Shown piece by piece: positions 34,264 to 44,345 of a stretch of DNA of 64,000 bases. Source of the DNA: Bacteroidota bacterium (lineage in GTDB: Bacteria; Bacteroidota; Bacteroidia; Bacteroidales; F082); the NCBI GenBank assembly GCA_018830105.1, contig JAHJTC010000022.1:1-64000 (forward strand). Direction: 5' to 3'. Numbering within the stretch: position 1 is the stretch's first letter; each line of letters begins with the position of its first letter. The translations under genes were made by a program, and so were the position numbers. The notes beneath the pieces are model-generated. The model had not been told where the DNA came from. It searched no databases and worked only from the letters and a program-made list of their open reading frames with translations.

Positions 34264-36594
34264 TTATTTAGCTGACTTTTTTCGTGCAAAACGTTTCTTG
34301 GGCGCGTTATCAGGATTTTCTACAATTTTCAAGCAGGCATCCAGGTCCAATGATTCCGGGTCGGTGCCTTTAGGAATCTTGTAGTTTTTCTTCTTATACA
34401 CGATATAAGGTCCATAGCGCCCATCCAATACTTTCAAATCGGGTGCTTTATCAAATTCCTTGATAATACTTTTTTGATCCTTCTCGCGCTTGGCTTCTAT
34501 TAACTCGATCGCTCTTTCAGCTTCTATGTCAGCAGGATCGTCGGTTTTTTGCAGGCTGTAAAATTTGCTGTCGTGCTTAACATAAGGGCCAAAACGACCA
34601 ATAGCCACTGTCATTTCTTTATCTTCGTAAGTACCAAGCATTCGTGGAAAACTAAATAAATCGAGGGCTTGTTCCAGTGTTATGCTTTCCATAGACTGAT
34701 CTTTGCGCAGGCCGGCAAATTTTGGTTTTTCTTCCGATTCGGTATCACCAAGCTGCACCATCGGACCATAACGCCCAACTTTTACAAAGATATTTTTTCC
34801 GCTTTCAGGATCCTGACCCAGCAGTTTCTCGCCGCTGAACTTGCCGGCATTTTCAGTGGTATCGTCTATTTTTCGATGAAAGGGACCATAAAATTCACTG
34901 ATCATCTGATTCCATTTCTTCTGGCCTTCTGCTATCTCATCAAATTCTTTCTCCACATTGGCCGTGAAATTGTAATCGATAATCCCATCAAAATACTGGC
35001 ACAAAAACTTATTCACCAGGATTCCGATATCAGTGGGAAAGAGCTTGGATTTTTCGTAACCCGTGTTTTCACTGGCAGTTTTTTCGGAAATTTTATCCTT
35101 TTTCAAGCTGATTACCTTATATTTTCTAACAAAACCATCACGGTCTTCTTTCACCACATAACCTCTTTTCTGAACCGTAGAAATAGTTGGGGCATAGGTT
35201 GAAGGGCGACCTATTCCAAGCTCTTCCATTTTCTTTACCAGAGCCGCCTCTGAATAGCGTGCAGGATGACGCGTAAAGCGCTCCTGTGCAGTCATTTCTT
35301 TTAAATCAAGCTGTTGTCCGGTTTTGATCGGTGGCAATAGGTTGTTGCTTTCTTCACCGTTTTCATCGTCGGTGCCTTCCATATAAACCTTTAGGAATCC
35401 ATCGAATAAAACGACTTCTCCTTTAGCCGAAAAATGTTTCTTATTGGTAGAAATATCAATAGTAACAAGTGTCTTTTCGAGCTGTGCATCTGCCATTTGC
35501 GATGCAATAGTGCGTTTCCAGATGAGTTCGTACAGGCGTTTTTCATCCGAGCTTCCTTTAACCTCAGACTGGTTAAGATAGGTAGGCCTTATGGCTTCGT
35601 GGGCTTCCTGGGCTCCCTTTGTTTTGGTGCTGTATTTTCTTGTTTTCAGATACTTTGCCCCATAAGTTTCAGTAATGGCATCTTTGGCCATATTGATGGC
35701 TGTATCAGAAAGGTTTACAGAGTCGGTACGCATATAGGTAATTTTACCGGACTCATAAAGCTGTTGTGCAACACGCATGGTATTGGCTACCGAAAAACCA
35801 AGCTTGCGGCTTGCCTCCTGTTGCAGGGTTGAAGTGGTAAAAGGAGGAGCGGGTGATTTGCGTGCGGGCTTTTTTTCAATGTTGCTGATTGTATAGGCAG
35901 CTTCTACACATTGCTCCAAAAAGTCGTGAGCAGCCGATTCCTTTTCAAAACGTTCGGGTAGCTCAGCCTGCAACTGATAATTTTGTCCGTCCTGCTCAAA
36001 ATTAAAAACGGCAGTAACGCGAAATGCACTCGTCGAATTAAACTGTTTGATTTCTTCCTCACGCTCAACGATAAGCCTCACGGCTACCGACTGAACCCTT
36101 CCGGCCGAGAGGCTGGGTTTTACTTTTTTCCACAGCAGGGGCGAGAGCTCGTAACCCACCAAACGATCAAGTACACGACGGGCTTGCTGGGCCGAAACCA
36201 AATTATGGTCGATTTGACGGGGATTTTCTATCGCCTTCTGGATCGCCGTTTTAGTAATTTCGTGAAAAACAATGCGTCTGGTCTTTGCATCTGTCAAACC
36301 CAAGGCTTCGTATAGATGCCATGATATAGCTTCTCCTTCACGGTCTTCATCAGAAGCCAACCAAACGATCTCTGCTTCTTTGGCCAGTTTCTTGAGCTCA
36401 GTAATCAGCTTTTTCTTATCAGGAGATACCTCATACTGAGGCACAAATCCATTTTCAATATCTACACTAAGCTGATTTTTGTTCAGATCCCTAACATGCC
36501 CATAACTGGATTTTACCACAAAATCTTTCCCTAAAAATCCCTCTATCGTTTTGGCTTTGGCTGGTGACTCAACTATGACAAGGTTTTTCAACAT
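34264..36594 (-). CDS. topA: DNA topoisomerase I
   Basis: A 776-residue type IA topoisomerase that relaxes negative supercoils. The TOPRIM domain starts at residue 4 (LVIVESPAKAKTIEGFL) with the acidic motif DEDREGE (about 80). The active-site Tyr is in ITYMRTDSVNLS (about 297). The C-terminus has tandem topo C repeats (FVKVGRYGPMVQLG, VAIGRFGPYVKHD, LDGRYGPYIVYKKKNYKIP) in place of cysteine zinc fingers, as is usual in Bacteroidota, then a basic tail (KKRFARKKSAK). Confidence 0.96.
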   Translation of the reverse strand: MLKNLVIVESPAKAKTIEGFLGKDFVVKSSYGHVRDLNKNQLSVDIENGFVPQYEVSPDKKKLITELKKLAKEAEIVWLASDEDREGEAISWHLYEALGLTDAKTRRIVFHEITKTAIQKAIENPRQIDHNLVSAQQARRVLDRLVGYELSPLLWKKVKPSLSAGRVQSVAVRLIVEREEEIKQFNSTSAFRVTAVFNFEQDGQNYQLQAELPERFEKESAAHDFLEQCVEAAYTISNIEKKPARKSPAPPFTTSTLQQEASRKLGFSVANTMRVAQQLYESGKITYMRTDSVNLSDTAINMAKDAITETYGAKYLKTRKYSTKTKGAQEAHEAIRPTYLNQSEVKGSSDEKRLYELIWKRTIASQMADAQLEKTLVTIDISTNKKHFSAKGEVVLFDGFLKVYMEGTDDENGEESNNLLPPIKTGQQLDLKEMTAQERFTRHPARYSEAALVKKMEELGIGRPSTYAPTISTVQKRGYVVKEDRDGFVRKYKVISLKKDKISEKTASENTGYEKSKLFPTDIGILVNKFLCQYFDGIIDYNFTANVEKEFDEIAEGQKKWNQMISEFYGPFHRKIDDTTENAGKFSGEKLLGQDPESGKNIFVKVGRYGPMVQLGDTESEEKPKFAGLRKDQSMESITLEQALDLFSFPRMLGTYEDKEMTVAIGRFGPYVKHDSKFYSLQKTDDPADIEAERAIELIEAKREKDQKSIIKEFDKAPDLKVLDGRYGPYIVYKKKNYKIPKGTDPESLDLDACLKIVENPDNAPKKRFARKKSAK

Positions 36595-36638
36595 CAGTAT
36601 CCTTTCTTTAGTACTTCAGATATTTATTAAAATTTTTG

Positions 36639-36646
36639 CAAAAGTA
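36639..36646 (-). promoter_or_regulatory. -7 promoter box for topA
   Basis: TACTTTTG on the reverse strand fits TAnnTTTG, 44 bases before the topA ATG at 36594. Confidence 0.5.
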
Positions 36647-36829
36647 GTACAAAATTAAAACCCAAATTTTTGAAAAGACCATCAGATTGAGTAATTTTGC
36701 TGCTCATCACTGGTAATAAGCAAACCCGGTATGTCAAATTAACTTGAAACTAATTTTATATTTCATTGATTTATAATTAGTTATAAAGAAACAACCACTT
36801 TAACATCACTTATTATTAAAGAACATCAC

Positions 36830-38098
36830 ATGAATCAGAAAAAAATCGCTGTTATTGGTTTAGGCTATGTTGGCCTTCCTCTTGCTGTTGAATTTGGAAA
36901 AACAAGACCAACAGTTGGTTTTGATATCAACATCAAACGCCTCACTGAATTACGAAAAAATATAGACCATACGCTTGAAACAACACCCGAAGAGCTGAAA
37001 GCCGCTGTTCATCTGAGCTATACAGAAGCACTCATTGAACTACAGGATTGTCAGATTTTTATCGTTACCGTTCCTACGCCTATCGACAAAAACAAGCGAC
37101 CCGATCTCAGCCCGCTATTCAAAGCCAGCGAAACAGTTGGAAAAGTTTTGAAAAAAGGCGATATCGTGATCTATGAATCAACCGTTTATCCCGGAGCAAC
37201 AGAAGAAGATTGTGTGCCAGTACTTGAGAAAAACAGTGGGTTAAAATACAATGTTGATTTCTTTTGTGGCTATTCGCCTGAGCGCATCAACCCGGGCGAC
37301 AAAGTTCATACAGTAACAAAAATCCTTAAAGTTACCTCGGGAAGTAATCCGGAAATTGCCGAAGAAGTTGATCAGCTGTATAGAAGTATTATCGTGGCTG
37401 GCACTTTTAAAGCCAGCAGCATACGCGTGGCCGAAGCGGCTAAAGTGATCGAAAATTCACAGCGCGACATCAATATCGCCTTCGTAAACGAGTTGGCTGT
37501 AATTTTTCAGCGCATGGGCATCGATACGCACGAAGTGCTTGAAGCTGCCGGAACCAAATGGAATTTTCTACCCTTTAAGCCGGGTTTAGTAGGCGGACAC
37601 TGCATTGGTGTTGACCCTTATTACCTTACACACAAGGCACAGGAGCTTGGCTACAATCCCGAGATCATCCTGGCAGGACGGCGGTTAAATGACAATATGG
37701 GCATCGTGGTTGCCAATCAAATCATTAAACTGATGATCAAAAAAGGCATTGTAATCGAAAGCAGTCCTGTGCTGATTCTGGGTATCACATTTAAAGAAAA
37801 TTGCCCGGATATCAGAAACAGCCGCGTGATTGATGTGATTACTGAGCTACAATCATTTGGTTGTCAAATAGATGTTTATGATCCCTGGGCGGATAAGCAT
37901 GAGGTGAAAGCGGAATATGGCATCGATATTTTTACCGATAAAGCTGAACTGAATCTTAAAAAATACAATGCCATTACTGCTGCTGTTGCGCACGACGAGT
38001 TTAAAACTCTTGACCTTGAACAACTTAAAGCAAACAAAGCGGTAATTTTTGACATCAAAGCTATATTACCACTTGATAAGATCGACGGAAGGTTATAA
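36830..38098 (+). CDS. wbpA: UDP-N-acetylglucosamine 6-dehydrogenase (WbpA/TviB type)
   Basis: A 422-residue nucleotide-sugar dehydrogenase that oxidises UDP-GlcNAc (or UDP-GalNAc) to the uronate with two NAD. It has the N-terminal Rossmann loop GLGYVGLP (10-17), [40 protein letters not shown] and the catalytic [12 protein letters not shown] (Cys about 263), then a C-terminal UDP-binding domain. The [12 protein letters not shown] block is typical of the VipA/TviB/WbpA branch rather than UDP-glucose dehydrogenase. It is followed after 182 bases by a WlbA-like oxidase, the next step towards 2,3-diamino uronates. Confidence 0.88.
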   Translation: MNQKKIAVIGLGYVGLPLAVEFGKTRPTVGFDINIKRLTELRKNIDHTLETTPEELKAAVHLSYTEALIELQDCQIFIVTVPTPIDKNKRPDLSPLFKASETVGKVLKKGDIVIYESTVYPGATEEDCVPVLEKNSGLKYNVDFFCGYSPERINPGDKVHTVTKILKVTSGSNPEIAEEVDQLYRSIIVAGTFKASSIRVAEAAKVIENSQRDINIAFVNELAVIFQRMGIDTHEVLEAAGTKWNFLPFKPGLVGGHCIGVDPYYLTHKAQELGYNPEIILAGRRLNDNMGIVVANQIIKLMIKKGIVIESSPVLILGITFKENCPDIRNSRVIDVITELQSFGCQIDVYDPWADKHEVKAEYGIDIFTDKAELNLKKYNAITAAVAHDEFKTLDLEQLKANKAVIFDIKAILPLDKIDGRL

Positions 38099-38280
38099 AA
38101 CTTTTCTTACTGAAGCCTTTGTTTTAAAATAAATGTGCTTACTTTGTGTTATGTTGCTGAAAGGCGTTTTGAAAAGAACCCTCAAGCCGGTACTTGGATT
38201 TCTGAAAGAAAAAACCCACAGTCAGGTTGTTTTGAAGCTTATTACAAAACTTTGTAGTTGCGTAATTTTATACCCTAACA

Positions 38281-39201
38281 ATGACAAACAAAAATATAGC
38301 CTACTTTGCCTTGATTGGAGCAGCCGGATACATTGCTCCCCGACACATGCGTGCTATTAAGGATACTAACAACGAGCTAATCGCCGCCCTCGACCCCTTT
38401 GATAGTGTAGGTATAATCGATAGTTACTTTCCCGATGCACAGTTTTTTACAGAGCCTGAGCGCTTCGACCGCCATCTGGATAAGCTGCGTCGCAAAGGCG
38501 GTAAAAAAGTTGATTACGTCAGTATTTGCTCGCCCAACTACCTACATGATGCACATATCCGCATGGCCCTGCGCAACGATGCACATGCCATCTGCGAAAA
38601 ACCACTTGTGCTCAACCCCTGGAATATTGACGCACTGATGGAAATAGAAAAAGAAACCGGAAAACGCATCTTTACTATCCTGCAATTAAGGCACCACCCG
38701 GCTATAAAAAGCCTCAAAGCGAAAGTTGAAAAGGAAAAAAACACCAATAAATCTTATGCCATAAATCTTCAGTATATCACTTCGCGCGGAGCCTGGTATC
38801 ACCATTCGTGGAAAGGTAAAACAGAGAAAAGCGGCGGGATTGCTACCAATATCGGCATTCACTTTTTTGATATGCTTACCTGGATATTTGGGGATTGTAT
38901 TGAAAATACGGTTGAGGAATACCAGACGGATCATGCTGCCGGAAAACTTAAACTGCAGCATGCCAGCGTAAACTGGTTTATGAGTATCAACAGCCAACAT
39001 CTGCCTGAGCAGGCAAAATCAGCCGGCAAACCTACCTTTCGCAGTATTACGGTGGATGGAGAAGAAATAGAATTCAGCGGGGGATTTACCGACCTGCACA
39101 CCCAGAGTTACGAGCACATTTTAAAAGGAGAAGGTTTTGGAATAGAACAGGCCCGCTCCTCAATACAGCTTGTTCATGATATTAGAAATTCACATCAATA
39201 A
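38281..39201 (+). CDS. wbpB: Gfo/Idh/MocA oxidoreductase, WlbA/WbpB type
   Basis: A 306-residue NAD-dependent oxidoreductase. The Rossmann loop ALIGAAGYIAPRHMRAIKDT, VSICSPNYLHDAHIRMAL and AICEKPLVLNPWNIDAL, with NIGIHFFDMLTWIFG in the second domain, fit the WlbA/WbpB enzymes that oxidise C3 of UDP-GlcNAcA. The aminotransferase (WbpE) and acetyltransferase (WbpD) needed to finish UDP-diNAcMan uronate are not in this window. It is 14 bases upstream of cysQ, so the sugar and sulfate genes appear to share a transcript. Confidence 0.87.
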   Translation: MTNKNIAYFALIGAAGYIAPRHMRAIKDTNNELIAALDPFDSVGIIDSYFPDAQFFTEPERFDRHLDKLRRKGGKKVDYVSICSPNYLHDAHIRMALRNDAHAICEKPLVLNPWNIDALMEIEKETGKRIFTILQLRHHPAIKSLKAKVEKEKNTNKSYAINLQYITSRGAWYHHSWKGKTEKSGGIATNIGIHFFDMLTWIFGDCIENTVEEYQTDHAAGKLKLQHASVNWFMSINSQHLPEQAKSAGKPTFRSITVDGEEIEFSGGFTDLHTQSYEHILKGEGFGIEQARSSIQLVHDIRNSHQ

Positions 39202-39215
39202 ACCAATTATTATCT

Positions 39216-40025
39216 ATGAGAAAACATCTTGAAACCGCCATATCCGTTGCCATTGAGGCAGGTAAGGCTATTATGGAAATATACGCCACAGAGTTTAGCG
39301 TTGATTTTAAATCGGATCAAACACCACTCACCAAAGCCGACACCAAAGCTGATGCATTGATAAATGCCGCACTAAAACCGACAGGCTTGCCCATCATCAG
39401 CGAAGAAGGTCGTCAAACACCCTTTCATAAACGTGAACACTGGGGTGAGTATTGGCTGATCGATCCGCTTGATGGCACAAAAGAGTTCGTGAATCGCAAT
39501 GGCGAATTCAGCGTAAACATTGCTCTGATCAACAATAAGAGACCGGTATTGGGTATTATTTATGCTCCGGTAACAGACATCCTGTACTTTAACGATGAAA
39601 CTGGAGCCTGGAAACTGATACATGCCGAAGGTTATGTTAAAGCCAACGGCAATATGGATAGCCTGAAGCGTGAGGCCATAAAGCTGCCATTAGAACGTGA
39701 GGACAAAGATTTCACTATTGTGGCCAGCCGATCACATCTCAACCCCGAAACAACGCAATTTATTAACGAGACCAAATCTCATCACGATAATATCCGTATT
39801 GTTTCAAGAGGCAGTTCGCTTAAGCTCTGTATGATAGCCGAAGGATTAGCTGATGTTTATCCGCGATTTGGAATAACCTCTGAGTGGGATATTGCTGCAG
39901 GCCATGCTATAATCCGTGCTTCAGGCGGAAAAATTGTTGCACTTTCCGACAATTCCAAGGAGTTGGAATACAATACCGAAAACATGGAAAACCCGCCTTT
40001 CATAGCTTATCCTCCACAATCCTAG
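39216..40025 (+). CDS. cysQ: 3'(2'),5'-bisphosphate nucleotidase CysQ
   Basis: A 269-residue inositol-monophosphatase-fold enzyme that removes the 3' phosphate from PAP/PAPS. Metal-binding motifs are all present: SEEG (about 63), DPLDGTKEF (about 88-96) with the catalytic triad, and the late SEWDIAAGHAIIRASGG. The length is normal. PAP is the by-product of sulfotransferase or PAPS-reductase reactions, so its position next to cysD and cysNC fits sulfate activation. Confidence 0.92.
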   Translation: MRKHLETAISVAIEAGKAIMEIYATEFSVDFKSDQTPLTKADTKADALINAALKPTGLPIISEEGRQTPFHKREHWGEYWLIDPLDGTKEFVNRNGEFSVNIALINNKRPVLGIIYAPVTDILYFNDETGAWKLIHAEGYVKANGNMDSLKREAIKLPLEREDKDFTIVASRSHLNPETTQFINETKSHHDNIRIVSRGSSLKLCMIAEGLADVYPRFGITSEWDIAAGHAIIRASGGKIVALSDNSKELEYNTENMENPPFIAYPPQS

Positions 40026-40097
40026 TTTACAACCTGAATCAAGTAGCCCAACAGAATAAGGCTTATACTTATGCTGCAAATTACGCTGATTTTTACG

Positions 40098-40104
40098 TAC
40101 TTTG
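40098..40104 (+). promoter_or_regulatory. Possible short -7 box (TACTTTG) for cysD
   Basis: TACTTTG lies 33 bases before the cysD ATG, in the 112-base gap after cysQ. It differs from TAnnTTTG by one missing base. Confidence 0.3.
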
Positions 40105-40137
40105 CAGCGTTTTTTATGCCACAACGAAAATTCAATC

Positions 40138-41046
40138 ATGAACAATTTCTCCATCAATAACCTGCGCGAACTGGAAGCCGAAGCTATCCACATCATCCGA
40201 GAGGTGGCCGCTGAATTTGAAAATCCAGTGATGCTCTACAGTATTGGAAAAGACAGTTCGGTAATGGTTCGCCTGGCCGAGAAAGCCTTTTATCCTGCCA
40301 AGGTTCCCTTTCCCTTAATGCATATCGACAGCAAATGGAAATTCAAAGAAATGACAGCTTTTCGCGATCATTATGCCAAAGTTAATGGCTGGGAATTGAT
40401 CGTTGAATATAATAAAGAAGGCTTTGAATCAGGCATTGGCCCCTTTACGCATGGCAGCAAAGTACATACAGATGTTATGAAAACCCAGGCTTTGCTTCAG
40501 GCACTGGATAAGCATCGTTTTGATGCTGCCTTTGGCGGGGCACGACGCGATGAAGAAAAAAGCAGGGCCAAAGAACGAATCTTTAGTTTCAGAGACCGCT
40601 TTCATCAATGGGATCCTAAAAACCAGCGCCCCGAACTTTGGAGTATATACAATGCCCGCGTGCATAAGGGAGAGTCAATCAGGGTGTTTCCGCTAAGCAA
40701 CTGGACAGAGCTAGATATCTGGCAATATATCCGGCTCGAAAATATTCCAATCGTGCCACTTTATTTTGCCAAAGAACGCCCCATCGTGGATATGGACGGC
40801 AACCTGATCATGGTAGATGACGAACGCATGCCCAAAGAGCTGGTAGAAAAAGCGCAGCCACGAAAGGTTCGTTTCAGAACATTGGGTTGTTATCCGCTTA
40901 CAGGTGCTATTGATTCAGAAGCTGATACAATTGAAAAAATCGTGGAAGAAATGATGATCGTCACAAAATCGGAACGCACCACTCGCGTGATAGATTTCGA
41001 TCAGGACGGCAGCATGGAACAGAAGAAACGGGAGGGATATTTTTAA
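40138..41046 (+). CDS. cysD: Sulfate adenylyltransferase subunit 2
   Basis: A 302-residue ATP-pyrophosphatase-fold subunit that makes adenylylsulfate from ATP and sulfate with the GTPase CysN. The PP-loop reads [34 protein letters not shown] and [11 protein letters not shown] are CysD signatures; the C-terminus ends in the conserved [23 protein letters not shown] at 40138 is chosen over an in-frame TTG at 40102. The partner cysNC begins 227 bases downstream, an unusually long spacing that holds a gene relic. Confidence 0.95.
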   Translation: MNNFSINNLRELEAEAIHIIREVAAEFENPVMLYSIGKDSSVMVRLAEKAFYPAKVPFPLMHIDSKWKFKEMTAFRDHYAKVNGWELIVEYNKEGFESGIGPFTHGSKVHTDVMKTQALLQALDKHRFDAAFGGARRDEEKSRAKERIFSFRDRFHQWDPKNQRPELWSIYNARVHKGESIRVFPLSNWTELDIWQYIRLENIPIVPLYFAKERPIVDMDGNLIMVDDERMPKELVEKAQPRKVRFRTLGCYPLTGAIDSEADTIEKIVEEMMIVTKSERTTRVIDFDQDGSMEQKKREGYF

Positions 41047-41092
41047 AATAAAACTTTAGCTTTGGCTTTGGCTCAAGTCTTACATAAAACTA

Positions 41093-41226
41093 ATGAGAAA
41101 TTTTAAAGAATATGATATTTGGAAAGTGGTTACATAAAAAAACCCTGATGTTCAACAAATACCAGATGATTTAAATACAATACAATTACAAACAAATCAT
41201 CTTATTAAAGTACTAAACAAGAGCTA
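41093..41226 (+). pseudogene. Relic of a four-helix-bundle (S23/IVP-like) protein gene
   Basis: A 15-codon frame reads MRNFKEYDIWKVVT then stop; MRNFKEYDIWK is the usual start of Bacteroidota four-helix-bundle proteins related to 23S rRNA intervening-sequence proteins. The following bases (about 41140-41226) read NPDVQQIPDDLNTIQLQTNH and LIKVLNKS before a stop, possibly a C-terminal remnant. Most of the body is missing. GGCTTTGGCT-rich tracts flank it in inverted orientation (about 41056-41073 and 41221-41245). Confidence 0.5.
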
Positions 41227-41255
41227 AAGCTAAGGCCAAGGCCAATGCATAAATA

Positions 41256-41271
41256 TTGTTAAACTTAACAA
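41256..41271. promoter_or_regulatory. Palindrome immediately before cysNC
   Basis: TTGTTAA-ac-TTAACAA is a perfect 7-base dyad ending 2 bases before the ATG at 41274, where it could cover the ribosome-binding region or bind a regulator. Function is not known. Confidence 0.3.
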
Positions 41272-41273
41272 CA

Positions 41274-43202
41274 ATGACAACAATACCCTCCCTCAACATC
41301 CAACAATTCCTCAATCAGGATCAGCAAAAAGACCTGTTGCGACTACTTACGGCTGGCTCGGTTGACGATGGCAAAAGCACTTTGATTGGACGCTTGCTTT
41401 TCGACAGTAAGAAAATCTATGAAGATCATCTTTCGGCACTCGAACGCGACAGCAAGCGTATTGGGCACGCCGGCGACAAAATTGATTATGCCCTGCTTCT
41501 GGATGGCCTAAAAGCTGAACGCGAACAAGGAATCACCATTGATGTGGCCTATCGCTATTTTAGTACGGCCAAACGCAAGTTTATTATTGCTGATACGCCC
41601 GGTCATGAGCAATATACCCGAAACATGGTCACTGGCGCCAGCACTGCAAACCTGGCCATTATCCTCATCGATGCGCGTAAAGGAGTAATTACCCAAACAA
41701 AACGACATTCCTTTCTGGTTTCAATGCTTGGCATCAAACATATAGTGGTGGCTGTAAATAAAATGGATTTGATGGATTACAGTCAGGAGGTCTTCGATAA
41801 AATCTGTGAAGACTACAAAAAATTCACAACGCCGCTTTCAATTCCCGATATTGAATTTATTCCACTTTCGGCCCTCAACGGCGATAATGTTGTTGAACCT
41901 TCAACATTTATGCCCTGGTACAAAGGCAAAAGCTTGCTCAGTTATCTTGAGGGCGTGCATGTGGTTTCGGATCGGAACTTTGACGATTTCCGTCTTCCGG
42001 TACAATATGTGCTCCGTCCAACGCTAGATTTTAGGGGATTCTCCGGGAAGATTGCCTCCGGTGTTGTTCGCTTAGGCGATCAGGTGATGGGCTTGCCTTC
42101 CCGCAAAACTGCCACAGTTACACGCATTATTGGATCTGATGGCGATACAGAAATGGCCTTCCCGCCGCAGGCGGTAACGCTGACACTCTCGGACGAAATT
42201 GATGTTTCAAGAGGCGAAATGCTTGTGCATCCCGATAATTTGCCACGCATCGAACGCCAGTTTGAAGCCATGCTGGTTTGGATGGACGAGAAAAAAATGG
42301 ATCCATTTGGTCAGTTTTTTCTCAAGCAAACATCGCATACAACCCGTGCACGCTTCGACCAGATTAAATACCGCATTGATGTAAATACGCTCAACCAGCA
42401 CGAATCTGACGCCTTTGAACTCAATGAAATTGGCCGTGTTGTAATCACCACAAACAAACCACTTCTCTTTGATCCTTACCATAAAAACCACGAAACCGGC
42501 TCTTTTGTGTTGATTGATCCTATCACCAACAACACCTGTGCTGTTGGGATGATTATCGATAAATTAATGACCTCCGATTTGGTCTCCCGAATCACCGATC
42601 CTGAAACCAAAAGACTTGTTGACGGGGGACAAAGCCTGATCGGGAAAAAAGAGCTTCAACAAAGATACCGCCAAAAAGGTGCTACGATTTGGATTATGGG
42701 TTTACACGGAAGCGGCAAAAACATGCTGGCCTATACCCTCGAACGACAACTTTTTGATCATGGTGCTACGGTTATTTTACTTGATGGAAGCACCGTTCGT
42801 TCGGGATTATCGCACGAGCTCGACCATTCTCCGGCCGATCGCGCCGAGCATATGCGTCACGTAGCACAGGTGTGTCGTATTTTAAATGATCAGGGCATAC
42901 TGGTGATTTGCTCCTTTATTTCGCCCAGAGAAGCCATACGGCAGCAAGTTGCTGAAATTATCGGTAAAGAACGCTTCAACCTGATTTATATGGACGCAAC
43001 CCTTGATTATTGCAGAAAAAACAAACCTGAATTGTATGAAAAAGCCGAACAGGGACAGCTTAAATACCTGGCAGGCGTGGATGAGGTTTTTGAGGTGCCA
43101 TCAAATCCGGCCATGGTTCTTAAACCTGAAGAGGCAGCCGAAAACGTGGCAAAAATTAGTGAATACCTGCTGCTCAATGGATTCTTTCCATTAAATGGCT
43201 AA
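41274..43202 (+). CDS. cysNC: Bifunctional sulfate adenylyltransferase GTPase/adenylylsulfate kinase
   Basis: A 642-residue fusion. The CysN part (1-460) is an EF-Tu-like GTPase with [18 protein letters not shown] (27-44), [12 protein letters not shown] and NKMDL, followed by beta-barrel domains. The CysC part (about 468-642) should phosphorylate adenylylsulfate to PAPS, with [11 protein letters not shown] and [14 protein letters not shown]. Its P-loop reads GLHGSGKN (about 475-482) instead of GLSGSGKS/T, so the Mg-binding hydroxyl residue is replaced by Asn. ATG at 41274 is preferred over TTG at 41256. No separate cysC or cysH is in the window. Confidence 0.92.
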   Translation: MTTIPSLNIQQFLNQDQQKDLLRLLTAGSVDDGKSTLIGRLLFDSKKIYEDHLSALERDSKRIGHAGDKIDYALLLDGLKAEREQGITIDVAYRYFSTAKRKFIIADTPGHEQYTRNMVTGASTANLAIILIDARKGVITQTKRHSFLVSMLGIKHIVVAVNKMDLMDYSQEVFDKICEDYKKFTTPLSIPDIEFIPLSALNGDNVVEPSTFMPWYKGKSLLSYLEGVHVVSDRNFDDFRLPVQYVLRPTLDFRGFSGKIASGVVRLGDQVMGLPSRKTATVTRIIGSDGDTEMAFPPQAVTLTLSDEIDVSRGEMLVHPDNLPRIERQFEAMLVWMDEKKMDPFGQFFLKQTSHTTRARFDQIKYRIDVNTLNQHESDAFELNEIGRVVITTNKPLLFDPYHKNHETGSFVLIDPITNNTCAVGMIIDKLMTSDLVSRITDPETKRLVDGGQSLIGKKELQQRYRQKGATIWIMGLHGSGKNMLAYTLERQLFDHGATVILLDGSTVRSGLSHELDHSPADRAEHMRHVAQVCRILNDQGILVICSFISPREAIRQQVAEIIGKERFNLIYMDATLDYCRKNKPELYEKAEQGQLKYLAGVDEVFEVPSNPAMVLKPEEAAENVAKISEYLLLNGFFPLNG

Positions 43203-43240
43203 GCGAATTGCGAAATAAATTATTTACAGGTATTTCTGTG

Positions 43241-43248
43241 TATTTTTG
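43241..43248 (+). promoter_or_regulatory. -7 promoter box for the deoxyhypusine-synthase-like gene
   Basis: TATTTTTG fits TAnnTTTG and lies 29 bases before the ATG at 43278. Confidence 0.5.
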
Positions 43249-43277
43249 TACAAAGAAAATCTAAAAACGTTTTGAAT

Positions 43278-44258
43278 ATGTCAGCAACAAAAGGTCCCAT
43301 AAGTAACTTTATCACAAAGCATTACCGTCATTTTAATGCTGCTGCATTAGTTGATGCCGCCAAAGGCTATGAAAAGCATCTTGCCGAAGGTGGAAAAATG
43401 ATGATTACACTTGCCGGAGCTATGAGCACGGCAGAATTGGGTGTGAGCCTGGCCGAAATGATTCGTCAGGATAAGGTACAGATCATCTCATGTACGGGAG
43501 CCAATCTGGAGGAAGATTTGATGAACCTGGTTGCTCACTCCCATTATAAGCGCGTGCCACATTATCGTGATCTTAGCCCCAAAGATGAATGGGAACTGCT
43601 TGAGAACGGCTTCAATCGCGTCACCGACACCTGCATCCCGGAAGAAGAAGCCTTTAGGCGGTTGCAACAGCATATTTTCAAAATATGGCAAGATGCCGAA
43701 AGCAAAGGCAAAAGCTACTTTCCACACGAATATATGTATAAGATGTTGCTTTCGGGCGTGCTAGAACAGTATTACGAAATTGATCCGAAAAATTCATGGA
43801 TGTTGGCTGCTGCCGAAAAAAATATTCCTATCGTGGTTCCGGGATGGGAAGACTCGACTATGGGCAATATTTTTGCTTCCTATTGCATCAAGGGCGAGCT
43901 AAAATCGACTACTATGAAGAGTGGCATTGATTATATGGTTTGGCTGGCCGATTGGTATCGCCATAACTCAGGCGAAAAAGGTGTTGGATTTTTCCAGATT
44001 GGAGGTGGTATTGCCGGTGATTTTCCAATTTGTGTCGTGCCGATGATGTATCAGGATTTGGAATGGACTGATGTGCCGTTCTGGTCTTATTTCTGTCAGA
44101 TTTCTGATTCAACCACAAGCTACGGAAGCTATTCAGGCGCTGTGCCCAACGAAAAAATTACCTGGGGAAAGCTCGATATCGATACGCCCAAGTTTATAAT
44201 TGAATCTGATGCAACAATTGTGGCGCCCTTGATTTTCGCTTATTTACTGGATTGGTAA
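43278..44258 (+). CDS. Deoxyhypusine-synthase-family protein
   Basis: A 326-residue NAD-dependent enzyme of the deoxyhypusine/homospermidine synthase family. It keeps the NAD-site patterns MMITLAGAMSTAELG, SCTGANLEEDLMN and VGFFQIGGGIAGDFPI, and the C-terminal AVPNEKITWGKLDID with the Lys that forms the enzyme-imine in eukaryotic DHS. Bacteria lack hypusine on EF-P, so bacterial members probably act on polyamines such as in homospermidine synthesis. It has its own promoter downstream of cysNC. Substrate assignment is inference. Confidence 0.87.
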   Translation: MSATKGPISNFITKHYRHFNAAALVDAAKGYEKHLAEGGKMMITLAGAMSTAELGVSLAEMIRQDKVQIISCTGANLEEDLMNLVAHSHYKRVPHYRDLSPKDEWELLENGFNRVTDTCIPEEEAFRRLQQHIFKIWQDAESKGKSYFPHEYMYKMLLSGVLEQYYEIDPKNSWMLAAAEKNIPIVVPGWEDSTMGNIFASYCIKGELKSTTMKSGIDYMVWLADWYRHNSGEKGVGFFQIGGGIAGDFPICVVPMMYQDLEWTDVPFWSYFCQISDSTTSYGSYSGAVPNEKITWGKLDIDTPKFIIESDATIVAPLIFAYLLDW

Positions 44259-44345
44259 AGCTGATCGACAGGCAAACAGCACCATCAGCACGGCTGAACA
44301 ATCAGACTTTGGGCAAGCTGATACTTTATTGACTTAATGCCTTGA

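Noticed and set aside
38133-38360. 75-codon forward frame between wbpA and wbpB
   Set aside because: It overlaps wbpB out of frame and has no recognisable domain or ribosome-binding site.
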